Made by a program: the position numbers and the translations under genes
DNA from: Rhizophagus irregularis
Lineage: Eukaryota > Glomeromycota > Glomeromycetes > Glomerales > Glomeraceae
Reading direction: 5' to 3'
Length of the DNA stretch: 64,000 nucleotides
Assembly (NCBI RefSeq): GCF_026210795.1
Contig: NC_089454.1
Coordinates: 1,302,001-1,366,000 of the forward strand
In this document: piece after piece, positions 46,407-59,543 of the stretch
Layout: each line of letters begins with the position of its first letter
Numbering within the stretch: position 1 is the first letter of the stretch
Notes under the pieces: generated by a model
The model's database searches: none
The model's input: the letters and a program-made list of their open reading frames with translations, nothing else
What the model was told of the DNA's origin: nothing

Positions 46407-46650
46407 TAAGGTTGTTTATCTAAATCTTTTTAAAATCCTACGATTAGTTTCGTCAAAATTTTACTATAGATTTATTATAGTTTCAGCAGAGTTTTGGCAG
46501 TTTCGGCATTTATAATAAGTTTCGGCAGTTTCGCCTTTCTCCAAAATTTTGCCAGTTTTTTAATATAACTTTAATATAGTTTTGGCAGAATTTCACTTTT
46601 CGGCAAAACGCCATTTTGCCTAAACCCCTAGGTTACGGCAAGCAACCTTA
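46407..46650. mobile_element. 244-bp hAT MITE, family M2 copy 2
   Basis: Inverted relative to 40632-40874 and very similar along its length. The 8-bp duplication AATGTTAC (46399-46406 and 46651-46658) is perfect. Confidence 0.9.
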
Positions 46651-47214
46651 AATGTTACATTTGAGATATAATATAACATCCAAATTTTCATAAAATTTGC
46701 TAAATCGGACAATGTTGTAACAATATTATTTCAAACAATTGCTTAGTATAATACAGCATTTTTCACAAATTTTCACCATTTTCCAGGAAAATGTGGAATT
46801 TGCATTTTTTGAAATTTGGACAATAGTGTCCTTTTGACTTGTGATGAACATTTGGTTTACTTATAAATTGATGAAAATTTTTCATAATATAATCAAAAAA
46901 GTTCATTTTCAGTATCTAATAATTTACTCTAAGTCTTATTTTTAAAATTTTCTTTATTTTCATTAAGAATAATATTAATATAATTCTTTAAAGTAGATGT
47001 TTACACTTTAGGATTAATGTCTCTTATGGTTAACATCTTTCTAGCAAATTTCTTTTCTATTTCTTTTGTCAGATCTCAGTTATTTTTCTGAATGCATAAA
47101 TTATGAAAATATTGTAGATATATCTGTCCATAAAAAAGAAACAAATACTGTTAAATATCTTTTGTTTGTGAAAATATTATGTAGAAAGCAGAAAATAAGA
47201 CTTACTGCTGAAGT

Positions 47215-47440
47215 TTCCTTTTTTCAAATGGTCTTTTATTGGATGTATCCAATAATGGTATTAGATTCAATGGAGTTTATGGAGTTTGTAAAGTTCCTAC
47301 AGGTGATAAAGATCCAAAAGTTTCTGAAGTTTATAAAATTTGTGAAGTTTCTACAGGTAATGGAAATCCCAAATTCATGGAATTTGTAAAGTTTTTACAG
47401 ATGATAAAAATCTCAAAGTTTCTAAAGATATTAGTTAACC
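47215..47440 (+). repeat. ~60-bp coding-like tandem repeat, about 3 units
   Basis: Units contain TTTGTRAAGTTYCTACAGGT followed by GATAAAGATCC. They are open in two frames (for example GVCKVPTGDKDPKVSEVYKI). It may be a shred of a repeat-protein gene; no start or domain found. Confidence 0.4.
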
Positions 47441-47803
47441 AGTATATAAAAATTCTGCAATATTAGTCCATAAAAATCTGCATAATTTTATTGGATTTTA
47501 TTTATAAGTCTTGCATAATATAGATAGACTTTTTTACATATTGTATTTTATGCATTTTTGTATAAATCAAAATAAAAAAATTATTTAATAAAGAATACTA
47601 CAAGTATTTTCGGTGATTTTTTAATATTTTAAAATCATTTATAATTATTGTAAAAATCTTAATTTTTTAAAAATTTTTAATCAACTATTTAAAATATTAT
47701 ATTTATTATATTCCAATGGATAGTGACACATCATTAAATGGTAAGTAAAAATTACATTACGATGGATGGATTTAAATACTGGTTGCTTTTATATTTAAAA
47801 ATA

Positions 47804-50800
47804 TTACCAATCTTTAATAAAAAATAAAATAAAAGTTGATTCATTAACCTAATAACATGAAAAAATAATATATGGTTAATAATAAGTACAAATCAAATAA
47901 ATTAATCATCATATTTACCTCTTGTTCTTCTTCTATAATAATTTCACTACTTTCAGACTTTTCAGAAATAGGTAAAAGAGGACGTTTCAAAACTTTAACA
48001 ATAAAATCTGATTGAGATTGTAGAACTTTTTCAATCCGATTTTCAGTATCCTTTGTAAGTTTATAATACATTAAAATTGGATCGATAGGTTGCAACCCTG
48101 CCTGTAAAATTATTAACCGGTAAAATATTATATATTTATTATAAAGAATATTAAATTTTATTAATAAATAATTATCATTTTACCTTTTTCCTGAGTCTTT
48201 GCACACGATTTACAATTTCTCGTGCATATCCTTCTTCCTGCAAATCTTGATAAACTTGGATATCCAAAAGGATCAAAACATCTTTATTGTTATTTGTTTC
48301 ATAATGACTATTAGCATCCTCAAAGTATCTGACTACTTGTAAGTCCTCTTCAAAAATTTTGATCCCATTAATTGTAATCTCTCCATTTTTAACAAACTCT
48401 TTGACTTGTTCAGAAGTCAATTTAGGCAAAGCTTCTTTAATCTTTACAGCATCTTTCTTCAGTTTCTGACCTAATACTTTCCAGTCTGCTTCTGCTCGAT
48501 ATTTAATACCAAATTTATCTTCTTCAGATGTGACGACAAGATTTTTAACATTCAGTTCCTTATTAATTATTTAGAAATCATTATAAGTAAATGCACCGAT
48601 TTTTTTTAATAAATATATTGAATTTAATTGATACCTCAATAATATAATTTTTCAATGAGAGGATATCAGAATGATATTGAGAGTCTGAATGGATGACAAT
48701 CAGTTCTTTTAATGGTGTCTATATGATGCAATAAATAAAGTTTGTAAATAAATATTTAATTAATTTTTGCGAAGGTATAATATACAAAAAATTTCAAACC
48801 TTAAGACCAATATTATTTTTCTCGCGGATATAGCGACCCATTTCAATAACTGCTTGCATACGTGAAACAATTCTTTCAATCTCTAAGTCAAAATATTCTT
48901 CTCGAATTTCTGGAAATGATAAGAAATGCACTGAACGAACTTCCTCATTAGTACCGGATGATGGAAAATATTTCTGTAATCTTTGGTACATATATTCGGT
49001 AAGGAAAGGAGTAAATGCAGACTATAAAAAAAAAATTGTTTTTTTTAATTTTTAATTAAGCAAAGACTAAGGTTTGTGTATTGATTAAATTTTTTACCAT
49101 AGAACGACATAACGTAAATAATACTTCATAAAGTGTGTTGAGAGCATCTATAGTATCTTCAGGGCCATTTTCTCCTTTCAGGCGCTTGCGGTTAAATCTA
49201 ACATACCAGTTTGTCAGCTGTTCAATCAAACCAAGTAGCCGAGGCACAACCGTGTATAAACGATATGCTAGTAATGAATAATAACTTGTAACATGAAATA
49301 ATATATTACTTTTGAAATGAAGAAAAATGAAAATTTTCTTTACCTTTCATTTCTTCTCTCACAAATTTTATCAGACTTTGCGAACATGCTAAAATCCATT
49401 TATCCATAACATTTGTTGATTTCTTTGCTAATGGATTGTAAAGAAATTCTATGCCTGATTCCTGTACATAATGAAAATTTAATTATTAGATATAAATAAG
49501 TATTCAAATTATTTTTCATTATCGAATCAGATCAAACCAACCTTTTGAAGAAGGGCCACCTGTGATATGAAAAATCTATAGGCATTATACCAAGGCAAAA
49601 ATATTTTTGAAATTACTTCTTTAACTCCATCTTCTTTAAATCTCAATGGTTCAGCACGGACTACTGGAGAGTTAATAAGATATAACCTTCATAATAAAAC
49701 ATAGTATATCAATATATGTAAATTTTATATACACAGGTTTTTTAAACCCAAACCTTAATGCATCAGCACCATAAGCATTAATGATAAACATGGGATCAGG
49801 ATAGTTTTTGAGACTTTTGCTCATTTTCTTCCCATCACTGTAAATAAAAAAAAAAAAATAATTAACTAAAATTTCCACAATTCCTAGTAATATAAAAAGA
49901 GTACATACGATGCTAAGACCAAACCATTAACGATCAAATTTTTAAATGCAGGTTTATCAAACAAATGCGTTGATAATACCATAAGAGTATAAAACCATCC
50001 TCGTGTTTGATCTAAACCTTCTGCAATAAAGTCAGCGGGAAAAGAGGATTCGAATCTTTCTTTATTTTCAAAAGGGTAATGACATTGTGCATACGGCATG
50101 CTTTTTTTCATAAACATTATTAGTAAAATAAAACACTTCAGTAAAATTCTGCGAAAAGTAACTTTATAAAAATCCTTCAAACCTGCCAGATTCAAACCAA
50201 CAGTCAAAAACTTCTTCTACTCTTTTCAGTTGACCTTTTCCTTTTTTCGAAGGAATAGTTATTTGATCAACCTTTTCACGATGAATATCAGTTAATTTAT
50301 CACATCCGGACAATTCTTCTAATTCTGCTAACGAACCAATACAAACAATCTATGAATAATGGAATAAGTGATGTTAGAAACATTTTGATGAGAGATAAGC
50401 ACGAAAGTTTTAAAAAAAGCAAAAAAAAAAATTGGTACATTTACCTCTTCATAGTCATCGCTAACCCAAAGAGGAATCGGAGTACCCCAATAACGATTTC
50501 TAGAAACGTTCCAGTCACGTGCATTTGTGATCCAGTTAACAAATCGCTTTTCTTTAATAGCTTCAGGGACCCTGAATGAAACAAAAAAGCATTAGACTAT
50601 CATGAATTAATTAGATTTATAAATTTTTGCTAATATACTTAACTCACCAATAACTTTCTTTATTATTTTTTAGTAATTTGTCTATGATTGGTTTGACTCT
50701 AACAAACCACGAAGGAACAGCTTTGTATATCAACGGCGTATCTGAACTAAATTTTTATAAGCGTTACCAATCTAATTCGAACACCAAAAAGTTAAGAAAC

Positions 50801-52515
50801 AGCTTAAAGTATGAATATCACGTATGATTCCTAAATACTCCTTACTTACCGCCAGCAAAAAGGATAACTATGTTTCAATTGAGATTGAATAATTAACCGG
50901 TTTTTTTGTTTCAAAATTTTTTGGATGTTTTTATCTGCTTCCTAGTAGGGATTAAATAGTTATTATTTTCATTATTCTAGGTTTATACTTTATAATTACA
51001 CGTACTTTAACGTAGATTCCGGCAAAATCGGCCACTTCTTGAGTGAAACGACCTTGTTCATCAACTGGGCACGGAAGGAACCCATCTTCAGTAATAATTT
51101 TATTTTCGAGGCATATACGGTAATCCTCTTCGCCAAATGCTGGAGCTTGGTGCACAATTCCTGTTCCACTATCATCCGTAACATATGTATCATTTAAAAC
51201 AATAAACCCTCTACCTTTAAACTATATGTTAACATGGTAATAACATAAGCAATTAAATTTCTATAAATCTAAGATAGATAATAAGAATATTAAATTTTTA
51301 TACCTGGGAAACAAAATAGTCAAATATTGGAATATATTCCCATCCTTTCATGTCTTTACCAAAGAACCTTTGTTCTATAGTATATTTTGCTTTTTTCGGA
51401 TCCTTATATAACACATTCAAACATTTTTCTAAAAGTACATATGTTCGTCCGGACAGCTCATCCTTGATTTTAATATACTCATATTCAGGATGTGTACAAA
51501 GTGCTAAATTGCTAGGTAAGGTCCACGGAGTTGTTGTCCAGGCAAGTAATAAAGTCTCAGGCTCATTAACCAATGGAAAAGAAACGACAACTAAGAAATA
51601 GATGATAATTCGCATATATATTATAAAGATAATTAGGTTATATAAGGGGGAAAAATAGATCTTACTTGCAGGATCATTAACATCCTTGTAATTTTGAGCA
51701 GCCTCAAAATTTGCAATCGGAGTTGTACAAGCAGTAGAAAAAGGCATAATTCTAACTCCACGATATACTTGATCTTTCTTATAAAGTTGGCTGAAAACCC
51801 ACCAAACACTTTCCATAAAAGATGTATTAAGAGTCTTATAATCATTATCAAAATCAATCCATCGACCAATGCGTTCTACTGTTTCTCGCCAAGCATCAGC
51901 ATACCGCATGACAATGCTTCTGCACTCGTAATTATATTTATCTATACCCATCGCCAAAACATCATCTTTCCCCTGTAACGATATTTTGATATAAATATAT
52001 AAGTAATAATAAGCATGATTTTAGGTTGTTCCTTATACCTTAATGTTAAAAGTTTTATCTATTTCATGTTCGACTGGAAGCCCATGGCAATCCCAACCAA
52101 ATCGGCGCTCAACATAATGTCCTGTTAATGAAGCGTATCTGGTCACAATGTCCTATTTCAATTAATGGAGAATCAATTTTTACTCATTTCTACAAGCTTT
52201 GATCCTTCTAAAACACGTCGCGCTTGCTTAAATAAATACCTTTATTGTGCCTGCTAACAAATGCCCATAGTGGGGCAATCCAGTTGCGAAAGGAGGTCCA
52301 TCATAGAAAGAAAAGGAAGGCTTTCCTTCGGATAATCGAATTTGTGTTCTGAAAGCATCAATTTCACGCCAAAATTCTAGGATTTTTTCTTCTTCTTTTG
52401 GAAAATTAAACTGGCCTATAAAAGTAAATTTGTCTTAAACTTTCTTAAAAGGCCTTAACAGTTTTAAAAGACAATATTTTTGCATTTTATTAAAATTACC
52501 GTCTGTCTGGGACAT
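47804..52515 (-). CDS. ILS1: Isoleucyl-tRNA synthetase, cytosolic (20 exons)
   Basis: Charges tRNA-Ile with isoleucine in the cytosol. Minus-strand exons: 52515-52500, 52415-52240, 52152-52039, 51972-51666, 51590-51304, 51221-51006, 50941-50850, 50746-50648, 50571-50445, 50349-50183, 50100-49909, 49837-49754, 49686-49542, 49461-49344, 49267-49098, 49021-48800, 48718-48635, 48558-48184, 48101-47919 and 47848-47804. All introns are GT-AG and phases agree; the sum is 3219 nt, 1072 aa, the length of the yeast enzyme. The class I HIGH motif is HYGH (residues ~54-57, in [12 protein letters not shown]). KMSKS is intact (residues ~602-606, in [15 protein letters not shown]). The editing (CP1) region lies between ([33 protein letters not shown]). 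The anticodon-binding domain follows ([20 protein letters not shown]). The last, 15-codon exon is the least certain; without it the frame reads on for 25 codons to another stop. Confidence 0.95.
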
Positions 52516-52855
52516 TTTTTTGCGAAAACTTTTGGCCAAAAATATTTGATCATTTTATTAATTTATATTCGAAAAAAAAAATTGTATATCTTTCCTTTGT
52601 TAGATAGTGCTGGCATTTGACTCACTTTGACTATGTAACTTAATAAATCCGCAGCTTACGGCTTACCGCAGGTGTCACGTGTAATAATCCGGCAAAACTA
52701 ACTGCTTACAAATTTGTCAAACGAGAGTCACTAATCAGATTTTTATTAAATTTCATTGATTTTTTTTTTGCTTGATTCCTTTTGAATTTGAGTGCTTTTT
52801 TATACTTTTTACTCAGGAATAAAGACCAAGTTTTATTTAGTTCTATTGGGAAACA
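52516..52855. promoter_or_regulatory. Bidirectional promoter region, ILS1 / G3BP-like gene
   Basis: 340 bp between two divergent start codons, so it must hold both promoters and 5' UTRs. It contains one CACGTG box at 52676-52681 and a GC-richer core (GCTTACGGCTTACCGCAGG). No clear TATA box. Confidence 0.6.
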
Positions 52856-54652
52856 ATGTCTACTGCAAATGATAATTCTAACCGTTCGGCGCAAGAAGTT
52901 GGTTGGCTTTTTGTACGAGAGTACTGTAATCACTTACGAGAGAATCCTGAGACTTTGTTTCAATTTTATGACAAGCAATCAAGTCTTATTCGTGGCTTGG
53001 AGGGCGAAGAAGTTAAAATATGTCAAGGAGAGCAGGTATACTTTGTTAAAGAACATTATAGAAAATAGTTTATTTCTATATTTTTTAAATATTTAATTAG
53101 TATTTCTAAACCATGTTACCTTCCTATAATGGTCATAATTTTATTCAAGTTATTAAAAGCCTTTAAGAGCCTCAATATGAATATGCGAAAAAGTTTTTTA
53201 ATTAGAGATTTTTTCAATTTTAACAAAAAATTTTTCTTAATTAATAAAATTTTTATATTAGGAAATCAAAAAAAATATTACCGAAATGCAATTAAAAGAC
53301 ACATTGATAAAAATCATTAATGTTGATAGTCTGGATTTTCTTGACGGCAAAGTGGTTATTCAAGTTATTGGAGAAATTTCCAATAAAGGCGAAGCTTATA
53401 AAAAGTTTGTTCGTACCGTTATTCTTGTCAAACATACGGATGACAATGACAGATATTACGTTTTAAGTGATATATTTCGTTATTTGAAAGATGAAAATAT
53501 CAATGTTATTAAACAACAATCAATAGATCAAGAACCATCGTATATTGAAGATGGTTTGTCCACATTAAATGAAGAAAAATCAGCTAATGGAGAAGATACG
53601 GTTTCATCTACAGGGACTCTTAATGAAGAATCGGCTCAAGAGTCAAGTCGAGAATCAAAAGTAATCGAAGACAATGTCCCCGATATCCCGCCTACAAAAA
53701 CGGAAACTCCATCTTTAGCCAAGTCCCCGACAGAAGATTCAATAAATCAAGTTGTAGATGAAAATTCTACCGAAATTGAAAACTCTAATTTATCAGATGT
53801 TCGTTCAAAAGTCCAGCCAAGTCCGATCAATGTACAAACTGAAAAGTTGGCAACTACATCTTCAAATGCTACCAATCAGACAATTTCACCTACAGAATCA
53901 CGGTCACCATCGAAGCATTCTACGTGGGCTAATTTGGCTGCTAGTGATTCCCAAAAGTGGAGTAATTCTCAGCTTGCAGCAGAATCTAAAGGACGAGTTG
54001 TTCAGCCACCGTTAACAAGGACACAATCTCAACAATCAAATCGTGAACATCGTGACCAGAGAGACCAGAGAGACCAGAGAGACCAGAGAGATCAGAGAGA
54101 TCAGAGAGATCAGAGAGATCAGAACACAAGAAACAGCGGTAATACTGTCAATAATAAAGGTATTTAATACTTTTAAACTTGCATTTATCTATACATAAGC
54201 GTTTACTTAACTTTATTTCTATTTAGAATTTTCATTATATGTCAAAGGAATCATCGATGGAATGAACAGAACGACGCTTGAGAAAGCATTTTCAAAATTT
54301 GGAGCTGTAAAAAATGTGGATGTTGTTATAGCAAAGGTAACAATGGATAATTTGGTTGTGTCGGTTCATTTATGACCACAAATGTTTACCTAAAAATTTA
54401 TTTTTGAATTTTTTCAAGTCATGTGCATTTGTAGAATTTGGCAATCAAGAAGCTTACCAACAGGCTCTCAATCAAAAAGAAATTGATGTCCCGAATTTTG
54501 GACATGTTGTTGTTGAAGAAAGAAAAGCAAAATATCATGATTCACGTCGATATGAATATCATCGCAATTCTTATTCTCACAATGGTATAAACTCACAGCG
54601 TGCAAGTAGAAACGCACGCAATATGTCTACTCGTCCTCCTGCCAAATCATAA
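52856..54652 (+). CDS. G3BP/Bre5-like NTF2-RRM protein
   Basis: Four exons: 52856-53035, 53262-54159, 54227-54336 and 54419-54652; 473 aa. Residues ~10-130 are an NTF2-like domain (SAQEVGWLFVREYCNHLREN, FYDKQSSLIRGLEGEE, then VDSLDFLDGKVVIQVIGEIS and FVRTVILVK). The middle (~150-355) is Ser/Glu/Asn-rich and disordered, with STWANLAASDSQKW, and ends in about nine RDQ triplets encoded by a 9-bp tandem repeat (54053-54122). From ~359 an RRM follows: EFSLYVKGIIDGMNRTTLEK (RNP2-like LYVKGI) and SCAFVEFG (RNP1-like), then an Arg-rich tail. This order defines the G3BP/Rasputin/Bre5 family, stress-granule and Ubp3 deubiquitinase cofactors in the cytoplasm. That function is inferred from the family. 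Confidence 0.9.
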
Positions 54653-55426
54653 GAATAATGGTATGTAATTTACAAGTTCTTTTCTTCTTTTTTCCATAAT
54701 AAATTTATCAAATGATGATTTAAAGGTCTCCCTCTACTGAGCAATTAACAATGGTGAAATAAACCTATCCGGTGTTATATTATTCTGATGTGAAAAGTCA
54801 TTTAAACAAATATAACAGTAATATAAAGTAATTAACTTATTCCACCAATCTTTTCTAATATAGGTCCTTTGGCTCTTTGCAGTATATATTATTTTGTATA
54901 TATATGATTATATATTATTACATTAATTTTAATATTAACAAAAAATATTATCATTTAATATATTGTAATACAGTAGATTATTAAAAATGGGGATGAGAAA
55001 ATAAATGGTCAATAAAAATAAGTAGCGATTTCGACTGTATAGATCTTTTGTATACATTAGATCTCAACTTCTAGTTTATCTAAATTTTAGCATATTTAAA
55101 TCAAAATTTTTCAAATGCTTTTTTTTTGTTAATTTAATATCTTAATAAAAATGAAGACACGGTTGGATGATATCGGTGAAAAATCTATTTTTAGAAACAG
55201 ACAGGACGCTGCAGGGACTGATCTACTTTGCCTGGATTATTGATAAACTTTATTTTCTTAGTCAAAGTCAAATTCACGTGACAATACGTCCAAATCACGT
55301 GAACCCGAAACTTTTGTCGGTACCACTGGTGTTGTCCTTCCTATCACAGCCGATCACTCAAGAAGGCAATTTGGACTTTTCCTCGACAAGGTTAATTAAG
55401 TGATATTTTATTAAATCTTAACAATT
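54653..55426. other. Intergenic region between G3BP-like and PalI-like genes
   Basis: AT-rich, with AATAAA-type sequences after the upstream gene, then a GC-richer 5' region for the next gene. A small frame (55167-55403) is not convincing. Confidence 0.5.
55275..55301. promoter_or_regulatory. Paired CACGTG boxes upstream of the PalI-like gene
   Basis: CACGTG at 55275-55280 and 55296-55301, spaced 21 bp (two helical turns), about 130-150 bp upstream of the start codon. This is the bHLH E-box core; the ILS1/G3BP promoter has one more. Function is inference. Confidence 0.4.
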
Positions 55427-56747
55427 ATGACTTATACTGGTCGCGAAGCAACTCCGGGAACGATCTTGACTATTATTTCTTTTGGTTTACTTTTAATAGT
55501 AAACCTTATAACGCCAATCATCAAAACATTACATTTCGTAAAAATATTACGGAAGAGTACTTCTGAAGAATTAACAATTGGATTATGGGGATATTGCGCA
55601 CAAAATAGTGGCGAATCAAAAAGATGTACATCACCAAAAATAGGGTTTGCTTTTGGTGAGCACAATTTTTTTCTTTATTCGAGTGTGATATCAAGTATTT
55701 TTCTAAATATTAGATTTGAAAATTAGATGCGAGCACTTCACTAAATCCTAATTTGGCTCCTGACTTACCTGGTGCTGTGAACATAGCATTAAGCTATTTG
55801 ACCGTGGTTCATATAGTTGGTAAGCTTTAATGATCATTAATTGTCGACTCTCTTGAGAAAAAATAACAAAAAAAATAATTTACATATGTATAGCATTAAT
55901 TACATTATCTATCGTAACGTGCGTTGGTGCATTTGCGCATACGCGCAAAAATCGAGATAGAGGCCTCATAAGAGTAGCAGCACAGAGTTCTGCTCTTGCT
56001 TTTGTTTTCGTTCTTTTTGCGTTTATAGTAGATTTTATCTTGTTTAATAATGGAATTGTTAAACCTATAAACAATAAAGCTGGATCCGTTTATTTAGCAG
56101 AATTTGATATCGCGTATTACCTGGTGATTGCATGTCTTGTAAGTTCTGGTTTAGCTACAATAAGTTTTTTTGTAGGGAGAATTATGAATAAACGAAGAAG
56201 AAAATCAGAAGAATCGTCGTCATTTGATGATAGCAAAAGTGAAGACTTCCGTTCAGAACAACGAATAAGTGGTTTTAGGGATCAAAATGTTCCAAAATTT
56301 GCTGAATTCGAAGAAGATGTTGTAGAAGCTGATCCAATAAAACAATCAACCCCACATTTTCCACTCGGATCTCAACCTGGTCAAGACTATTACTACAGTC
56401 CAATGCGTCCACCGAATCCGCCGCAACCTTATCCAATGGGACCTTATCAAGGATACAGTTCACGACCCACAAGTCCTAATGAGCGTTCATTACCACCTTC
56501 TCCGCCCGGAATACCGCCACAACAACAATTTTCTTATCCCCTTTCGTCGCAATCTTCTTATCACAATGCATATAACTCATATTCGACTACTTCACCTTCG
56601 TATCCACCTGATAGTTATCCTTTTCCTTCCAACCAATCGCCCATATTGTCTTATGATACATATCCAAATTCTAACAATTCTAATATATATCGAGAATATC
56701 CTCCACAATCTTCACATCATTGGGGTCAAACGCAACCTCATTATTAG
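55427..56747 (+). CDS. SUR7/PalI-family four-helix plasma-membrane protein
   Basis: Three exons: 55427-55655, 55727-55819 and 55894-56747; 391 aa. TM1 is at about 12-32 (ILTIISFGLLLIVNLITPI). The extracellular loop has the family motif IGLWGYC (~52-58) and a second Cys (KRCTSP). TM2 is at ~95-120 (ALSYLTVVHIV joined over the intron to ALITLSIVTCVGAF), TM3 at ~132-155 (ALAFVFVLFAFIVDFILF) and TM4 at ~182-204 (YYLVIACLVSSGLATISFFV). A basic stop (NKRRRK) then leads into a ~180-residue cytosolic tail rich in Pro, Ser, Tyr and Gln. The family includes PalI/Rim9 (ambient-pH signalling) and Sur7 (eisosomes). The long disordered tail favours PalI/Rim9, but the exact subgroup is uncertain. Confidence 0.8.
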
Positions 56748-57160
56748 TGTATTTTGCGCAATATGTTATAATTCTAATATAAACTTTCATAATTATTTAA
56801 TATATATTAATCATATTTGATGATTTATAAATAATAATTACAGCACATCATTCATAAACCACATCATAAAAGTCATATCATTATTGGTTGTTCCAAAATT
56901 GTAAATTTAAATAGGAAGATAAAGTCCGGCAGCTGTATGAGCTGCGGAAGATTACGACTAAGAAAGAAAGAACTAGAACTATGTGTAATCCGCGGAAATT
57001 TGTTGGTAATTTCGTGTCAGATCATGTACAGCTTACGTTCTATCTTTATAGAGTAGAAATAGCAAGCTTCTCAAAAAGTAAACACACAACTTTTAATATT
57101 TCGCCTTAAAATAATTAATCACTCAAACAAGTAAAGAAATCTTAAATACAATTAGTAAAA
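56748..57160. other. Intergenic region upstream of SKP1
   Basis: Holds the 3' end of the PalI-like gene and the SKP1 promoter/5' UTR. A GC-richer block at 56925-57010 (AAAGTCCGGCAGCTGTATGA) may be the core promoter. No RNA gene recognised. Confidence 0.45.
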
Positions 57161-58103
57161 ATGACCAGTGAAAGCAGCGAAGGCAAGAAGGTAACTTTGA
57201 AAAGTTGTGACGATGTTGAATTCAAAGTTGAAATACCGGTAGCAAGTCGTTCCATCTTACTTAAGAACATGATTGAAGGTAATTTCTGTAATAGTTAAAT
57301 ATGTGTAAATTATAATATAAGTGAAAGGAATATAAACTTCCTTTCTATATATTACTTTAGTAATATATCTTTAATGTTGGTTTAAGATCTTGTTTGTTAA
57401 AATAACAGGATTCTACTTGCGCGTATACCCTAACATTTAACGCGTTTACCTTACTATTTTATGATAGACGTTGGCGAAACCGATCAATCCATTCCGCTTC
57501 CTAACGTCAATGAAAAAGTCCTAAAAAAGGTAATTCTATTCATAAACTAAAGTGTTTGTTTTTTATGTTGAGTCGTTGTATAAAATGATTAATAAATTTG
57601 TATTTTTTGTCTAGGTCCTGGAATGGTGTCAACACCACGTAAACGACCCTCAACCCACCAATGATGACGATGACTCTCGCAGAAGAAATACTGAAATTGA
57701 TGACTGGGACCAAAGGTTTTTAAATGTTGAACAAGACATGCTCTTCGAGATTATTTTGGTAAAAAATTTATTTTTAACGATGAAAAGCAGTTTTCAAGTT
57801 TTATATTATTGTTAATTTATGTTTTATTCAAAATCAAAATTATTAGGCTGCTAATTATCTGGATATCAAGCCATTATTGTAAATTTCTTTTTTTTTTTTG
57901 CTACGTATTAATAAATTAATGAATCTTTTAGTAATAATCCTTTTATTTAAATTTTTAGGGATATTGGTTGTAAAACTGTCGCCAACATGATCAAAGGCAA
58001 ATCTCCCGAGGAGATTCGCAATACGTTTAATATAGTCAATGATTTTACTCCCGAAGAGGAAGAGCAGATTCGAAAGGAGAATGAATGGGCCGAAGACAGA
58101 TAA
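57161..58103 (+). CDS. SKP1: SKP1, SCF ubiquitin-ligase adaptor
   Basis: Five exons: 57161-57278, 57468-57529, 57615-57758, 57847-57878 and 57959-58103; 166 aa, normal for SKP1. The N-terminal POZ fold spans ~1-75 ([20 protein letters not shown], then [20 protein letters not shown]), with an acidic loop ([20 protein letters not shown]). The C-terminal Skp1 domain that binds F-boxes is complete: [60 protein letters not shown] and the final WAEDR. It links Cullin-1 to F-box proteins in SCF ligases, in nucleus and cytoplasm. All introns are GT-AG, phases agree, and there is no lesion. Confidence 0.97.
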
Positions 58104-59260
58104 ATATAATGAACTAAAACTATTCTTTAATGTAGGTGAAATGTGAAATAAAAAGTTGATTAGTCAAAAGCTTATTTATATTGACCTCATTGTAGTATCT
58201 AGCCGCTTTGTAAATTCGAACAGCTTATATAGTTATGTTTATTAACTGAAAATAAGCCACATAAAATTCTATTATATATTTGTGTAATAAAATTACATTT
58301 TAATGAAATAAATTTAAATAATTATTTTACGTAACTGTGATTTTAATCTTGGCCAAGCTTTAAATTTACCTATAAATCAACAACCCTAAACTTTGTATAT
58401 AAGTAAAAAATTTTATAGGTTATAATGTTTGCATATTATTATTAATAGTTTAAGATGCTACTTTAGTTTTAAAAAATAAAGATGTTACCTGCTGCAGTTT
58501 ATAAATTATTACAATTATAATAATTTAAAATGTATAATAATAGATTTTATTTTTTATACTATATAGATTTAAAGAAGTTTTTTTGTTTAATTTAATGTAT
58601 TATAATTAATTGAATAGTTATAATTATTGTTAATTATGTGGAATTAAAGGATTCTATATATTATAATAGAATTTTATTACTGCATTTGTTTGTAAATACT
58701 AAAAATAAGCAACATTATAATTGTATATTACCCAAAAATAAGTTAATTGTAAAAATTTGCTAAATATTCTTTATGAAATATTAATAAATGTAATCAATAA
58801 ATTAAATGAAATTTAATAAATTTAGTGTAATTTAATAAGATATATACTATAAATATTAAATAAATATTATGTATTTATAAATAAGTAATTTTATAATAAA
58901 ATAAGTTGTTATTTTTTAAAAATATTAAATAGTTTAAAAGTGATTTGAATAATTTTTGAAATTATTAAATACAGATGATTCAAATTACTTTACTCTAATA
59001 AGTAACTTTACCTAAAAATTGATGCCAATAAAACCAAATAATCTTCAAAATATATAATTGCTTCAAACTACTTTATAACTGAATCAGTTTTGAATCCAAT
59101 TCCTAGTAATAATTAAAAATATTGATTTCTCAGTTAAATTGTTTAACTTCATTAATTAAACTTAGCTAAAAGATTAGTTATTATAAATGAAATTTATCAA
59201 TTTTTAATAAACTACTTTCAAACTACTTAAGCAATTTAATATTACTATTATTTTTAAGTA
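58104..59260. other. AT-rich 3' flank of SKP1
   Basis: Over 80% A+T, no frames, no clear repeats beyond simple AT sequence. Confidence 0.5.
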
Positions 59261-59456
59261 CAGTCGACTTCCTATATAGTCACCTCCCATATAATCACAT
59301 CATATAAAATTCCCCTTTATAAGCACATCATGTTTTGACCTAATGTACTAATAAATATATTAGAAAAACTTCCTCTATAGTCACAACATATAACTTTTTT
59401 TATAATCACACCCTTTTTTTCAGTCCCAAGAAGTATGACTATAAAGGGGCCGACTG
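59261..59456. mobile_element. TA-flanked MITE, TATAGTCA-ended (196 bp)
   Basis: Left CAGTCGACTTCCTATATAGT; right, inverted, CAGTCGGCCCCTTTATAGTC. TA on both sides (59259-59260, 59457-59458). Internal short repeats of ATAATCACA. A truncated relative is at 63167. Confidence 0.8.
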
Positions 59457-59543
59457 TATATAATAAATCTTTATATATTTATTTAATTATATAAAATTGT
59501 GATAATCTACATTTTATATTAGTATTGAATTTTTTTGTAAGTA

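Noticed and set aside
55167-55403. 78-codon frame upstream of the PalI-like gene
   Set aside because: No homology-like motif, overlaps the likely promoter with CACGTG boxes, and stops before the strong start at 55427.
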